NCBI RefSeq assembly: GCF_002234575.2
Contig: NZ_CP022464.2
Span: 682,001 to 746,000 of the forward strand
Reading direction: 5' to 3'
Length of the DNA: 64,000 nt
DNA from: Enterocloster bolteae
GTDB taxonomy: Bacteria; Bacillota; Clostridia; Lachnospirales; Lachnospiraceae
How positions within the stretch are numbered: position 1 is the first letter of the stretch; each line of letters opens with the position of its first letter. Shown piece by piece: positions 44,964-54,220 of this stretch. Below the pieces are notes generated by a model. It ran no database searches and was not told the DNA's origin. It worked only from the letters and a program-made list of their open reading frames with translations. Both the position numbers and the translations under genes were made by a program.

Positions 44964-46415
44964 TTGAATGAAAAACAGACAACGACAAAGGTCTTAAACG
45001 GCCTGTTTTGGAAGTTAATGGAAAATGGAGGCGCCCAGGGTGTCCAGTTCCTGGTTTCCATCATACTGGCGCGCCTGCTCTCGCCGGAAGAGTACGGTGT
45101 GGTGGGCGTCATACTTATATTTGTCACCATTGCCAATGTATTGGTTCAGAACGGCTTCAGCACTGCGCTGATTCAGAAGCGGAAGGTGGATGACACGGAT
45201 TTTTCTTCGGTTTTCTTCTTTAACATGGCTGTATCCGCGGTCATTTACCTGGTCCTGTTCCTGGCAGCGCCCGGCATCGCATACTTTTACCGCAACCAGG
45301 AGATGACGGCTCTGGTGCGGGTGCTGGCCGTGGTCCTGTTTCCGGGAGGGGTAATCTCCATACAGAATGCCTATGTGTCCAGGAATATGGAGTTTAAGGG
45401 CTTGTTCATATCCTCCTTTGTGGCATCCATGATATCAGGGGCAATCAGCATTTTCCTGGCCTGTAGTGGGCTGGGGGTATGGGCCCTGGTATGGCAGCAG
45501 ATTGCATATTACTTTTTCTACATGCTGATTCTGTTTATGAGCATCAGCTGGAAACCCCGCCTTTTGTTCAGTATTCTGCGGATTAAGACCATGTTCGCCT
45601 TTGGATGGAAGCTGCTGTGCGCCTCCCTTCTGGATACGGTATATAACAATATATACGGACTGGTGATTGGCAGGATTTACAATGAATCCATGCTGGGCAA
45701 CTATAACCGGGGAGAACAGTTTCCCAAGCTGATTGTCAGCAACCTGGGAGCCGCCATCCAGTCCGTTATGCTGCCTGTGCTGTCAGCCAGCCAGGACGAG
45801 CCGGAGCGTGTAAAGTCCATGCTGCGAAGGGCCATCACCGTCAGCTCCTATCTGGTGCTTCCCATGATGGCGGGCCTTATAGCAGTAGCCCGCCCCATGG
45901 TACTGCTGCTGTTGGGGGAAAAATGGCTGGCCTGTGTTCCCTTTCTTCAAATCATGTGTGTGGCCTATTCCTTCTGGCCCATTCACATTGCCAACCTTCA
46001 GGCGCTGAATGCCATGGGACGCAGCGATATATTCCTTAAATTGGAAATTGTAAAAAAGATGGTGGGCCTGGCAGTTCTGGCAGTGGGCATACGCTATAAT
46101 CCACTGGTGCTGGTAGCGCTTAAGGCTGCGGCGGATTTCCTGTGCACCTTCATCAACGCGTGGCCCAATAAGCGCCTTCTTAATTACAGCATAATAGAAC
46201 AGTGGAAGGATATCATTCCGTCGGTGGCAGTCTCAATCCTTATGGCTGCGGCTGTCATGGCTGCGGGAAGATATGTTCCTGGGGGATGGCTGGGCCTGGG
46301 AATGCAGATTCTCTTTGGCGCGGTTGTGTACATGCTGGCATCCTGGGTTCTGGGCCTGGAAGTGTTCCGGTATATCAGGGGCCTGGCAGTGGACAGGCTG
46401 CCCGGAAGAAAGTAA
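44964..46415 (+). CDS. polysaccharide flippase (Wzx/MOP family), first copy
   Basis: A 483-residue protein with 12 or more hydrophobic segments, starting at TTG behind GGAAGGAAAAC. The N-terminal LFWKLMENGGAQGVQFLVSI, then ILARLLSPEEYGVVGVILIF, is the signature of Wzx/TuaB/PST-type lipopolysaccharide flippases of the MOP superfamily, which move undecaprenyl-linked repeat units outward. A second flippase gene of a different subfamily lies at 54.2 kb. Confidence 0.92.
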   Translation: MNEKQTTTKVLNGLFWKLMENGGAQGVQFLVSIILARLLSPEEYGVVGVILIFVTIANVLVQNGFSTALIQKRKVDDTDFSSVFFFNMAVSAVIYLVLFLAAPGIAYFYRNQEMTALVRVLAVVLFPGGVISIQNAYVSRNMEFKGLFISSFVASMISGAISIFLACSGLGVWALVWQQIAYYFFYMLILFMSISWKPRLLFSILRIKTMFAFGWKLLCASLLDTVYNNIYGLVIGRIYNESMLGNYNRGEQFPKLIVSNLGAAIQSVMLPVLSASQDEPERVKSMLRRAITVSSYLVLPMMAGLIAVARPMVLLLLGEKWLACVPFLQIMCVAYSFWPIHIANLQALNAMGRSDIFLKLEIVKKMVGLAVLAVGIRYNPLVLVALKAAADFLCTFINAWPNKRLLNYSIIEQWKDIIPSVAVSILMAAAVMAAGRYVPGGWLGLGMQILFGAVVYMLASWVLGLEVFRYIRGLAVDRLPGRK

Positions 46416-46491
46416 ACAGGATGGAAGCTGTCAGGAATCAATCAATCAGAATGAGGGATAACAAGTGGAGAGTAAGCAGGAGGAGCGAAAA

Positions 46492-47457
46492 ATGAGGACA
46501 GTGGTTGTGACAGCCATAGGGTCGTTTTCGGCTGATATCGTCATCAAGAAATGCAGGGAAAATGGTATGCGGGTCATAGGCTGCGACGTGTATCCCGGTG
46601 AGTGGATTGCGGACGCCGGGAATGTGGATGCGTTTTATCAGGTTCCCTATGCATCGGATACAGACCATTATATTGAGACTATGTTGTCCATTTGCCGGAA
46701 GGAAGGGGCAAAGGCTGTCATCCCGCTGACGGACGCGGAGATCGATGTGTTCAACCTGCACCGCCGCGAATTCGGCGAAATAAATGCCGCCTTATGTATG
46801 TCGGACAAGGCATGTATCGGCCTGTGCCGCGACAAGATGGAGCTGTACCGTTATCTGGAGGAGCACATGGAGGGAACCGTGATTCCCACTGTGCGCCTGG
46901 AGGATGCGGATTTGGATGAAATCAGCTACCCGGCTGTGTGCAAGCCCTGCAACGGAAGGAGCAGCCAGGGCCTTAGGTTTGTGGGCTCCCGCCGTGAGAT
47001 GGAGGGGTTCCTGGGGGAAACCGATCCGGCAGGTTATATTGTCCAGCCCATGATAAAGGGAAACGTGGTCACGGTGGACGTGGTACGAAGTCCTGAGCAG
47101 GGCACGTGCGCAACCGTCTGCCGCAGGGAGCTTTTGCGGACCTTAAACGGCGCGGGAACCTCAGTGCTGGTGTTCAGGAACCGGCAGCTGGAAGAACGGT
47201 GCCGTGCCATTGCCGGGCTGTTGGGAGTCAGGGGATGCGTAAACATGGAATTTATAGAGGACCGGGACGGCGTTTACCACATGCTGGAGTGCAACCCCAG
47301 GTTTTCCGGCGGGGTGGAGTTTTCCTGCCTGGCGGGATATGACTGTGTGACAAACCATCTGCGCTGCTTTGAGGGCAGGGAAATAGAGCGGGACGACCGT
47401 ATCAAGAGCATGTATATTGCCAGAAAATACGAAGAATATATCACCAAGGTAGAGTGA
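46492..47457 (+). CDS. ATP-grasp family enzyme
   Basis: A 321-residue protein with a Rossmann-like N-terminal preATP-grasp domain (VVVTAIGSFSADIVIKKCRE) and an ATP-grasp fold. The glycine-rich lid lies in CKPCNGRSSQGLRF and the metal ligands in YHMLECNPRFSGGVEFS. It resembles carbamoyl-phosphate-synthase-like ligases found in surface polysaccharide loci, which join a carboxylate to an amine or thiol. Here it may modify a sugar residue, perhaps by adding an amino acid. ATG 46492 follows AGGAGG. A GT2 gene follows 19 bp downstream. Confidence 0.85.
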   Translation: MRTVVVTAIGSFSADIVIKKCRENGMRVIGCDVYPGEWIADAGNVDAFYQVPYASDTDHYIETMLSICRKEGAKAVIPLTDAEIDVFNLHRREFGEINAALCMSDKACIGLCRDKMELYRYLEEHMEGTVIPTVRLEDADLDEISYPAVCKPCNGRSSQGLRFVGSRREMEGFLGETDPAGYIVQPMIKGNVVTVDVVRSPEQGTCATVCRRELLRTLNGAGTSVLVFRNRQLEERCRAIAGLLGVRGCVNMEFIEDRDGVYHMLECNPRFSGGVEFSCLAGYDCVTNHLRCFEGREIERDDRIKSMYIARKYEEYITKVE

Positions 47458-47476
47458 CAGGGAGGTGTGACAGGAT

Positions 47477-48484
47477 ATGGGAGACAGAGTGGAAGGCGGA
47501 ACCGGGCCTCAGACCGCAGATACAGCTATTATGGCCAGCATCAACTGTGTTACATTCAACCATGCAGATTATATCAGAACAGCCCTGGACAGCTTTCTGA
47601 TGCAGAAGACAGATTTTGCATTTGAGATACTGGTTCACGATGATGCATCCACGGACGGGACCAGCAGCATTATCCGGGAATATGCGGCCAGGTATCCGGA
47701 CCAGGTGAAGCCGTTAATTCAGACAGAAAACCAGTATTCACAGGGAATTGACAACATCAGCGGAGCCTTTAACTTCCCCAGGGCCAGGGGAAAGTACATT
47801 TTTATGTGTGACGGGGACGACTATTTCCTGTCACCGGATAAGCTTCAGAAGCAGGTGGATTACATGGAAGCCCACCCTGACTGTACCTTGTGCATCCACA
47901 GCGCCAAAATAGATTTGGTGGGAAGGGCGCTGACAGAGGGACAGATGAGGCCGTACCGGGAGAGCCGCGTACTGCCGCCGGAGGAAATCATCGACAAGCC
48001 TTCGGGATACGCCATGTCGTCCATGGCATTTCCGGCCCGTCTGGTGAGGGAGCTGCCGGATTACTATGTGGACTGTCCTGTGGGGGATACGCCCATCCAG
48101 CTGATTGCGGCGGCAAATGGATACGGGTATTATTTTGACGATGCCATGAGCGCCTACCGGGTGGGCGTGGCAGGCTCCTGGACCGTGGAGGGAAAGAACG
48201 GGGATTACCAGGGAAAGCAGAGGGCTTACTGTGATCGTATGAAGCGCACCTATGAGCAGTTTGACAGGGCCACAGGGGGCAGGTTTAAGGAAGCGGCAGA
48301 GAGCGCTGCCCGCAGGACTTATTACCAGACAATGGTAAACACCAAGCAGTTTGAAGAGATATTCAATCCACAGTACCGCAGGTACTATAAAGAGCTTACG
48401 CCCAGGATGCGGTTTTTCCTGAGATTTGAGCACACCATGCCGGTAGTATACGAAATGGCGAGGAAGACGTTCACTGGAAAGTGA
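47477..48484 (+). CDS. glycosyltransferase family 2
   Basis: A 335-residue GT2 protein. It opens with MASINCVTFNHADYIRTALD, has VHDDASTDGTSSIIREYAAR and the D-x-D region KYIFMCDGDDYFLSPDKLQK. No membrane segment is seen. The upstream ATP-grasp gene is 19 bp away and likely co-transcribed. A perfect hairpin overlaps its stop codon. Confidence 0.9.
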   Translation: MGDRVEGGTGPQTADTAIMASINCVTFNHADYIRTALDSFLMQKTDFAFEILVHDDASTDGTSSIIREYAARYPDQVKPLIQTENQYSQGIDNISGAFNFPRARGKYIFMCDGDDYFLSPDKLQKQVDYMEAHPDCTLCIHSAKIDLVGRALTEGQMRPYRESRVLPPEEIIDKPSGYAMSSMAFPARLVRELPDYYVDCPVGDTPIQLIAAANGYGYYFDDAMSAYRVGVAGSWTVEGKNGDYQGKQRAYCDRMKRTYEQFDRATGGRFKEAAESAARRTYYQTMVNTKQFEEIFNPQYRRYYKELTPRMRFFLRFEHTMPVVYEMARKTFTGK

Positions 48485-48496
48485 TTCCAGTGAACG
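48468..48496. other. perfect hairpin spanning a stop codon
   Basis: CGTTCACTGGAA (48468-48479) pairs over 12 bp with TTCCAGTGAACG (48485-48496); the TGA stop of the glycosyltransferase is in the 5-base loop. The next bases (GTTCCCCGCC) are not T-rich, though ATTTTT follows at about 48507-48512. It may end transcripts between two convergent genes or shield mRNA ends. Confidence 0.6.
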
Positions 48497-48560
48497 GTTC
48501 CCCGCCATTTTTGCTGTATGCGTTACAGCCTGGTTTTAATGATTACCCATGGTTTAAAGA

Positions 48561-50120
48561 TTACTGCTGCTGGGCAAAGAGAGGATCCGTGGGATCCCAG
48601 TGCTGGTCTCCCGGAATGACCCACTCAATAGCCGGCCGGTCATAAGGGCCTGGCTTTGGTGAGTTGTAGATGGTCACCGTTGTGCCCAGGGCACAGTTGT
48701 CATATACCCACTTGGCGTCTCCGGAAAGGAGGCGGACACAGCCGGCTGACTCTGCGATACCCAGATAATTATAGGTCAGCGGATCTAATGTCATGGGGTC
48801 CGGACGGCTGTACAGGATGGAGTGAATCAGGAAACCCTTGTAAATACGCGTCGCGTACTGGGTGAAGATTCCGTGGTTCATGTCACGCCAACGGTACTTG
48901 GCCGGGGTTTGGAAGGTTCCAATGGGTGTATCCGGTCCGGTAGAGGTAAGATAGGTCTTTACCGGGATGATGAAGCCGTTGGCGCCGTCCTGTGCAAAAA
49001 TGGTCATACAGTTCATCTGCTTGTTGATGCTGATGAGGAACGGGCCGCTGTTGCCCACAATGGGCTCTAAGTCGGTCAGCAGCTTGCCGGTTTCGTCAAA
49101 GTAATACTTGAAACCGTCTATGTACTGCCAGCCTGTTACAGGCGCATTGTTTACAAAGTAGTAGCGGTCCCTGTCATTCCAGGCCCATCCGGTAAATGGA
49201 ACGCCGTTGCCGCTGCTGTACGCCACTGCCCCGTCCACAACCTGGATTCCATCCGGGAACGCTGCTTCCAATGGTTTCTCCATGTTGTAGGAAGCGCCTT
49301 CCACACCTTTGCCCCAGAGAGAGACCCTGAAGCTGCTCAGCACCTTTCCTGTGCCCATGGTTCCTGCTGTTGCGCTGTTGCGCGCCCAGTTTAACTCTGT
49401 CCCGTCGTTCAGGGTAGTGCAGTAGTAAATATCAAATGTGTTGCCCACAAAGCCGTTGAAACGCATCTGGATGGCTTCCACCAGGGCACCGTCCTCCCAG
49501 ACAGTTGTGTGGCCGCCGTTCATGGCCCAGTCGCTCCATCCATGTGCGCTGGTATACGTCCTGTAAAGGATATCGCCCACGATGTTGTTCAGATAGACGG
49601 ACATGGAACGGAATCCCTGTTCAGACACCACCGGTGTATCGCCTATTACAGGGTCAGTCCATGTGGTATCCGGACGGAGCACCTGAATCTGAAGAAAAGG
49701 TGTATTGGCTGATGCCTGTCTGGCTGCTTCTTCTGCTGCAAACTGGGCTGCGGCGGCTGCCTCGGCATCGGCCTGGGCAGAATCGTCTGCTGCCTGTGCC
49801 GCGTTCTGGTCCGTGGCAGCGGAGGTCACGCCGTCCGTGCCGGCTGTACCAGCGGCTGCCTCGGTGCTGCCGGCTGCTGCGCCGGCGCCATCGGCCTGTT
49901 CTGCCGGGGCTGCGTTGGCCGGAGCCACCGCCTGAGGGCCGGAGCCCTGTCCATCTCCACTCTGGCCGTCTAAAGAACCAGGGGAGGTTTGTTCGACTTT
50001 TGTGGAAAAAGCCGGACCATAATTAGAATCATCCTGCGCGGCCAATGCGGGTCCGGCCTGACCTAAGACCAGAAGTCCGGACAGAAGGGCTGCGGCAGCA
50101 CGCTTCATTAACTTATTCAT
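48561..50120 (-). CDS. secreted L,D-transpeptidase with ChW-like and GW-type wall-binding repeats
   Basis: A 519-residue exported protein. Residues 1-28 are a signal peptide (ending GPALAA). Residues 60-138 form an Ala-rich, low-complexity linker. Residues 145-270 contain two ChW-like units (SAHGWSDWAMNGG, VEAIQMRF; ELNWARNSATAGTMGTGKVL). Residues 305-350 carry cell-wall-binding repeats (PFTGWAWNDRDRYYFVNNAP, TGWQYIDGFKYYFDETGK). Residues 360-487 are a YkuD transpeptidase domain with H433 (FLIHSILYS) and catalytic C461 in ESAGCVRL. It makes 3-3 cross-links or attaches proteins to peptidoglycan. The start has AGGAGG 9 bp upstream. Confidence 0.92.
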   Translation of the reverse strand: MNKLMKRAAAALLSGLLVLGQAGPALAAQDDSNYGPAFSTKVEQTSPGSLDGQSGDGQGSGPQAVAPANAAPAEQADGAGAAAGSTEAAAGTAGTDGVTSAATDQNAAQAADDSAQADAEAAAAAQFAAEEAARQASANTPFLQIQVLRPDTTWTDPVIGDTPVVSEQGFRSMSVYLNNIVGDILYRTYTSAHGWSDWAMNGGHTTVWEDGALVEAIQMRFNGFVGNTFDIYYCTTLNDGTELNWARNSATAGTMGTGKVLSSFRVSLWGKGVEGASYNMEKPLEAAFPDGIQVVDGAVAYSSGNGVPFTGWAWNDRDRYYFVNNAPVTGWQYIDGFKYYFDETGKLLTDLEPIVGNSGPFLISINKQMNCMTIFAQDGANGFIIPVKTYLTSTGPDTPIGTFQTPAKYRWRDMNHGIFTQYATRIYKGFLIHSILYSRPDPMTLDPLTYNYLGIAESAGCVRLLSGDAKWVYDNCALGTTVTIYNSPKPGPYDRPAIEWVIPGDQHWDPTDPLFAQQQ

Positions 50121-50214
50121 TCGTAACATCCTCCTGAATTTTATATAGATTACCATACATGTCTTAATCTATCATATTTGGCAGGAAAATTCCAGATGTG
50201 ATTTACTTTTTACC

Positions 50215-50223
50215 TGCTATAAT
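50215..50223 (+). promoter_or_regulatory. extended -10 promoter element before the GT8 gene
   Basis: TGCTATAAT is an extended -10 box; no good -35 hexamer is seen at the usual spacing. It would give a leader of about 55 bases. Confidence 0.45.
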
Positions 50224-50285
50224 GTAAAATTGTAAACAAAATGACCTTAGAAAGACTAGAGAATGTAAGAAACAGGTGCCATAAT

Positions 50286-51305
50286 ATGGATTGGAATACA
50301 GAAACTGTTAATATTATTTACGCGTCCAATGACGGGTATGCCGGACATCTGGCAGCCTCCCTTTATTCCCTGTTAGACCACAACAGGAATATCCCCCGGA
50401 TGGACATATATATCCTGTCCGTGGGAATGAGTGAGGCTTACCTTGAACGGCTGGCCGGTATTGCGGGGAAATTCTGCCGCAGCCTTCATGTGGCTGAGCT
50501 GGGAAACCTGAGGGAGCGGTTCGACTATGCTGTGGATACCAGGGGATTTGATATAAGCGCCATGGGGCGCCTCTTTGCCCCCAAGGTGCTGCCGGACAGC
50601 GTAAGAAAGGCCCTGTATCTGGACTGCGATACCATTGTGAACGGAAGTATCCGTCCTCTGTATGAGACGGAGCTTGGAAACCATCTGGCCGGCATGGTGA
50701 TGGAGCCAACGGTTTACAGGGAGATGAAGGAATCCATCGGCATGGAAAAGGATGAGCCTTACTATAATTCCGGAGTCCTGCTTATAGACCTGGAGGCATG
50801 GAGAAACCAGGATGTGCTGGGGCAGCTGCTGGAATTTTACAGGGTTCATCAGGGCAGCCTTTTTGCCTGTGACCAGGATACCATAAACGGGGCGCTGAGG
50901 GGCAGAATCATGACGCTGCCGGTCCGGTATAATTATTTTACCAACTACCGGTATTTCAGATACAGGACCCTGGTGTCCATGTGCGGGGCATACCGGGCAG
51001 TGGGGGAGGACGGATACCGGCAGGCGGGAAAGGCCCCTGTCATCATCCATTATCTGGGAGACGAGAGGCCCTGGATAGCCGGGAACCACAACCATTTCAG
51101 AAGGCTCTATGAGTATTATCTGGATAAGACTCCCTGGAAGGGAACCCCAAAGCAGGAGGGAAAGAGGCTGTACATGCACATGTGGTGGGTGTTTAACCAC
51201 GCAAGCCTTATCTGCCCTGCCTTCCGGCTGTGGATCAGCCGCAGGCTGGGAATGAGGCTGGTGGACAGCCGCAGGAAGCAGAAGGCTTTTGGAAGCGGGA
51301 AATGA
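50286..51305 (+). CDS. glycosyltransferase family 8
   Basis: A 339-residue GT8 enzyme that transfers glucose or galactose from UDP-sugar with retention. NIIYASNDGYAGHLAASLYS starts the fold. The metal-binding D-x-D is in RKALYLDCDTIVNGSI, followed by the conserved YYNSGVLLIDLEAWRNQDV and FACDQDTINGALRGRI, with IIHYLGDERPW near the end. The start at 50286 has an AGGTG site; ATG 50241 has none. The next GT2 gene begins one base after its stop. Confidence 0.92.
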   Translation: MDWNTETVNIIYASNDGYAGHLAASLYSLLDHNRNIPRMDIYILSVGMSEAYLERLAGIAGKFCRSLHVAELGNLRERFDYAVDTRGFDISAMGRLFAPKVLPDSVRKALYLDCDTIVNGSIRPLYETELGNHLAGMVMEPTVYREMKESIGMEKDEPYYNSGVLLIDLEAWRNQDVLGQLLEFYRVHQGSLFACDQDTINGALRGRIMTLPVRYNYFTNYRYFRYRTLVSMCGAYRAVGEDGYRQAGKAPVIIHYLGDERPWIAGNHNHFRRLYEYYLDKTPWKGTPKQEGKRLYMHMWWVFNHASLICPAFRLWISRRLGMRLVDSRRKQKAFGSGK

Positions 51306-51306
51306 T

Positions 51307-52203
51307 ATGGATAAGATAAGCATGATTATATTGAACTATAATGACTCTTACACCACCCTGTCATTGGTGGATGAGGTTAAGGATTATGAATGTCTGGACT
51401 CCGTGGTGGTGGTGGACAATCACTCATCCGATGATTCATGGAAGCGCCTGCAGACACTGAATGGCAGCGGCAAGGTCCACGCGCTCAGGCTGGAGCAAAA
51501 CGGCGGCTACGGTATGGGAAACCAGGAGGGAATCAATTACGCCGTAAGCTGTCTGGAGGCAGACTATGTAATCATTGCCAACCCGGACATTCATGTGACC
51601 CCCCGCTGTATCCGGCGGGTAAAGGATGCACTGGACAAGACACAGGGCGCGGTGGCTGCCTCGGCCAGGGTGAAGGACCCGATGGGGGGAGAACTGTTTT
51701 CTTACTGGACCCTCCTTCCTCTGTGGAAGGATCTGCTGGATACAGGACTGGTTACCAGGCGGCTGTTTAAGGCCATGCTGAATACGCCTTCCTACAGGCT
51801 CGCATATGCGGGGGATGAGGACTGCCGCCTGGTGGATGCGGTTCCCGGGTCCTTTTTTATGTTAAAGACAGGCATTCTCACGCCGGGGGAAATAAAAGAA
51901 GTATTTGACAAACACATCTTTTTGTATTATGAAGAAAAGGTGCTGGGACAGAAGTTCAGGAAAATGGGGCTTAAGACCGTGCTGGTTACGGATGAGTCCT
52001 ATGTCCATGCCCACTCTGTCAGCATTGACAAAAGCTTTAAACGGATCGTGGATAAGCAGAGGCTGCTTCACAGGAGCAAGCTGTACTACTATAAGGAATA
52101 TCTGGGAACCGGCCCCGCAGGCATGGCAGCGGCAAGGGCTGTATTGGGACTCGTCCTGGCAGAGGTGTGGTTTCTGACCGTGGTGTGCAGGATGCGGTGG
52201 TAG
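51307..52203 (+). CDS. glycosyltransferase family 2 (rhamnosyltransferase-like)
   Basis: A 298-residue GT2 protein. KISMIILNYNDSYTTLSLVD, VVVVDNHSSDDSWKRL, and LEQNGGYGMGNQEGINYAV with ANPDIHVTP match the WbbL/rhamnosyltransferase type, which carries a D-x-D-like NPD motif and often uses dTDP-rhamnose. The start follows the GT8 stop by one base, with a GGAAGCGGG ribosome site. Confidence 0.88.
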   Translation: MDKISMIILNYNDSYTTLSLVDEVKDYECLDSVVVVDNHSSDDSWKRLQTLNGSGKVHALRLEQNGGYGMGNQEGINYAVSCLEADYVIIANPDIHVTPRCIRRVKDALDKTQGAVAASARVKDPMGGELFSYWTLLPLWKDLLDTGLVTRRLFKAMLNTPSYRLAYAGDEDCRLVDAVPGSFFMLKTGILTPGEIKEVFDKHIFLYYEEKVLGQKFRKMGLKTVLVTDESYVHAHSVSIDKSFKRIVDKQRLLHRSKLYYYKEYLGTGPAGMAAARAVLGLVLAEVWFLTVVCRMRW

Positions 52204-52238
52204 GACGGCGCGGGGCATCGGCATAGAGATGTGCGGCG

Positions 52239-52334
52239 GCGCGTGAAGGCAGGCTTTGAGAGGCGCAGCGGTGCGTGAAGGCAGGCAGTGAGAGGCGCAG
52301 CGGAGTGCGGAGGCAGGCTTTGAGATACAGGGAG
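52239..52334 (+). repeat. three imperfect 32-bp tandem repeats
   Basis: Units at 52239-52270, 52271-52302 and 52303-52334 share the core GTGAAGGCAGGC...TGAGAGGCGCAGCG; the third unit has drifted. The block fills most of the gap between a GT2 gene and the aminotransferase gene and is non-coding in the sense direction. Confidence 0.7.
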
Positions 52335-52359
52335 GCCTGCAGAAAGGACAAAATGACGT

Positions 52360-53475
52360 ATGAACGGACAGGAAGATAAAGAGAAGGAGATACTGGTCAC
52401 CCGGTCCTCCCTTCCTTCTTACGAAGAATATATAGAGATGATAAAACCCATATGGGACAGCGCCTGGCTGACGAATATGGGGGATTTCCATAAACAGCTG
52501 GAAAAGGAGCTTAAGGAGTACATGGGAATCCGGAACATGGTGCTGTTTGTAAACGGGCACATGGCCCTGGAAATGGCCATCCAGGCCCTGGAGCTGACGG
52601 GCGAGGTGATTACCACCCCCTTCAGCTTTGCGTCCACCACCCATGCGATTGTGCGCAATAACCTGACTCCGGTATTCTGCGACATCCGTCCCGAGGATTA
52701 CACCATGGACCCGGAAAAGATCGAGGCCCTGATTACGGAAAAGACCTCGGCCATTATGCCGGTCCATGTGTATGGGAACCTGTGTGATGTGGAGCGGATT
52801 GAGGCCATAGCCAGGAAACACGGGCTGCGGGTGATATACGATGCGGCCCATACCTTTGGGGAGCGGTATAAGGGAAAAAGCGTGGCCGAGTTCGGAGACG
52901 CCAGTATTTTCAGCTTTCATGCCACCAAGGTGTTTAACTCCATTGAAGGGGGAGCGGTTACCTTCCGGGAGGACTGGATGGAGCACCGTCTGAATTGTCT
53001 TAAGAATTTTGGGATTGTGGACCAGGAGCATGTGGTATGGGTAGGCGGGAATGCCAAGATGAATGAATTCCAGGCAGCCATGGGACTGTGCAACCTGCAT
53101 CATCTGGACCAGGAGATAGACAGGCGCAGGCTGGTGGTGGAACGTTATCTGTCCGGCCTGGCAGGCGTGCCGGGTATCAGGCTGCCTTCCTTCAGGGAAG
53201 GGCTTACGCCCAATTATGCCTACTTCCCTGTGCTGTTTGAGGACTTTAAAGCTGACCGGGATCAGGTATATGACTGCCTGGCAGGGCACAGAATATACCC
53301 GAGAAAATATTTTTATCCCCTGATTAATGATTTCCAGTGTTACAAGGGCAGATTTTCCTCCAAGGATACGCCGGTGGCAGCCTATGTGGCTGACCGTGTG
53401 CTGACGCTTCCGTGCTATGCAGATCTGGAGCTGGAGGATGTGGACCGTATCTGCGGCATCATCAGGGGGATGTAG
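52360..53475 (+). CDS. DegT/DnrJ/EryC1/StrS family sugar aminotransferase
   Basis: A 371-residue PLP enzyme that aminates nucleotide-linked keto-sugars. The PLP lysine is in FSFHATKVFNSIEGGAV, with VIYDAAHTFGERYKGKSVAE upstream and GGNAKMNEFQAAMGLCNL downstream. The N-terminal LPSYEEYIEMIKPIWDSAWL is typical. The probable substrate is a dTDP-4-keto-6-deoxy sugar from RfbB; no other sugar-modifying enzyme lies beside it. The glycan may therefore contain an amino-deoxy sugar. Confidence 0.92.
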   Translation: MNGQEDKEKEILVTRSSLPSYEEYIEMIKPIWDSAWLTNMGDFHKQLEKELKEYMGIRNMVLFVNGHMALEMAIQALELTGEVITTPFSFASTTHAIVRNNLTPVFCDIRPEDYTMDPEKIEALITEKTSAIMPVHVYGNLCDVERIEAIARKHGLRVIYDAAHTFGERYKGKSVAEFGDASIFSFHATKVFNSIEGGAVTFREDWMEHRLNCLKNFGIVDQEHVVWVGGNAKMNEFQAAMGLCNLHHLDQEIDRRRLVVERYLSGLAGVPGIRLPSFREGLTPNYAYFPVLFEDFKADRDQVYDCLAGHRIYPRKYFYPLINDFQCYKGRFSSKDTPVAAYVADRVLTLPCYADLELEDVDRICGIIRGM

Positions 53476-53484
53476 GAGACGAAC

Positions 53485-54171
53485 ATGGATAAGGTACTGC
53501 TGGTGATACCGGCTTTTAATGAGGAAAAGAACATAGAGAGGGTGGTGGAGGACCTGGTCAGGGGTTTTCCCCAGCTGGATTATGTGGTGGTGAACGACGG
53601 TTCCAGGGACTGCACCGCCAAAATCTGCAGGGAAAAGGGATATAACCTTCTGGACCTGCCGGTGAATCTGGGATTGGCCGGATGCTTCCAGGCCGGTATG
53701 AAATACGCCTACAGGAAGGGGTACCGCTACGCCATCCAGTTTGACGGAGACGGACAGCACAGGCCGGAGTACATTGAGGCCATGAGACAGAAGATGGAGG
53801 AAGGGTATGACATTGTCATCGGCTCCCGGTTCGTGACGGAGAAAAAGGGATGGTCGGCCAGGATGATTGGGAGCAGAGTCATAGGCAGCGCCATCCGGCT
53901 TACCACCGGCACCAGGGTGACGGATCCAACCTCGGGCATGCGCATGTTCAACCGGAAGATGATAGAGGAATTTGCCCTTAACCTGAATTACGGACCGGAG
54001 CCGGATACAGTTTCTTTTCTGATCAAACAGGGTGCCAGGGTAGCGGAGCTGCAGGTGACCATTGACGAAAGGACGGAGGGGGAGAGCTATTTGAAACCGC
54101 TGACAGCCGTCCACTATATGGCCAGGATGCTGATTTCCATTCTTATGATTCAGAATTTCAGGAAACGCTAG
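53485..54171 (+). CDS. glycosyltransferase family 2, dolichyl/polyprenyl-phosphate mannosyltransferase type
   Basis: A 228-residue GT2 enzyme without membrane segments. KVLLVIPAFNEEKNIERVVE, VVVNDGSRDCTAKICREKGY, and YAIQFDGDGQHRPEYIEAM (the D-x-D) match the DPM1-like group that makes lipid-linked monosaccharides. The DUF2304 gene at 56.5 kb is a frequent companion of this group. The start lies 9 bp after the aminotransferase stop. Confidence 0.9.
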   Translation: MDKVLLVIPAFNEEKNIERVVEDLVRGFPQLDYVVVNDGSRDCTAKICREKGYNLLDLPVNLGLAGCFQAGMKYAYRKGYRYAIQFDGDGQHRPEYIEAMRQKMEEGYDIVIGSRFVTEKKGWSARMIGSRVIGSAIRLTTGTRVTDPTSGMRMFNRKMIEEFALNLNYGPEPDTVSFLIKQGARVAELQVTIDERTEGESYLKPLTAVHYMARMLISILMIQNFRKR

Positions 54172-54220
54172 GGGCGTTTGAAAATTGCTTTCCGGCTATC
54201 CTCCGGAGCTTGGAGAATAT

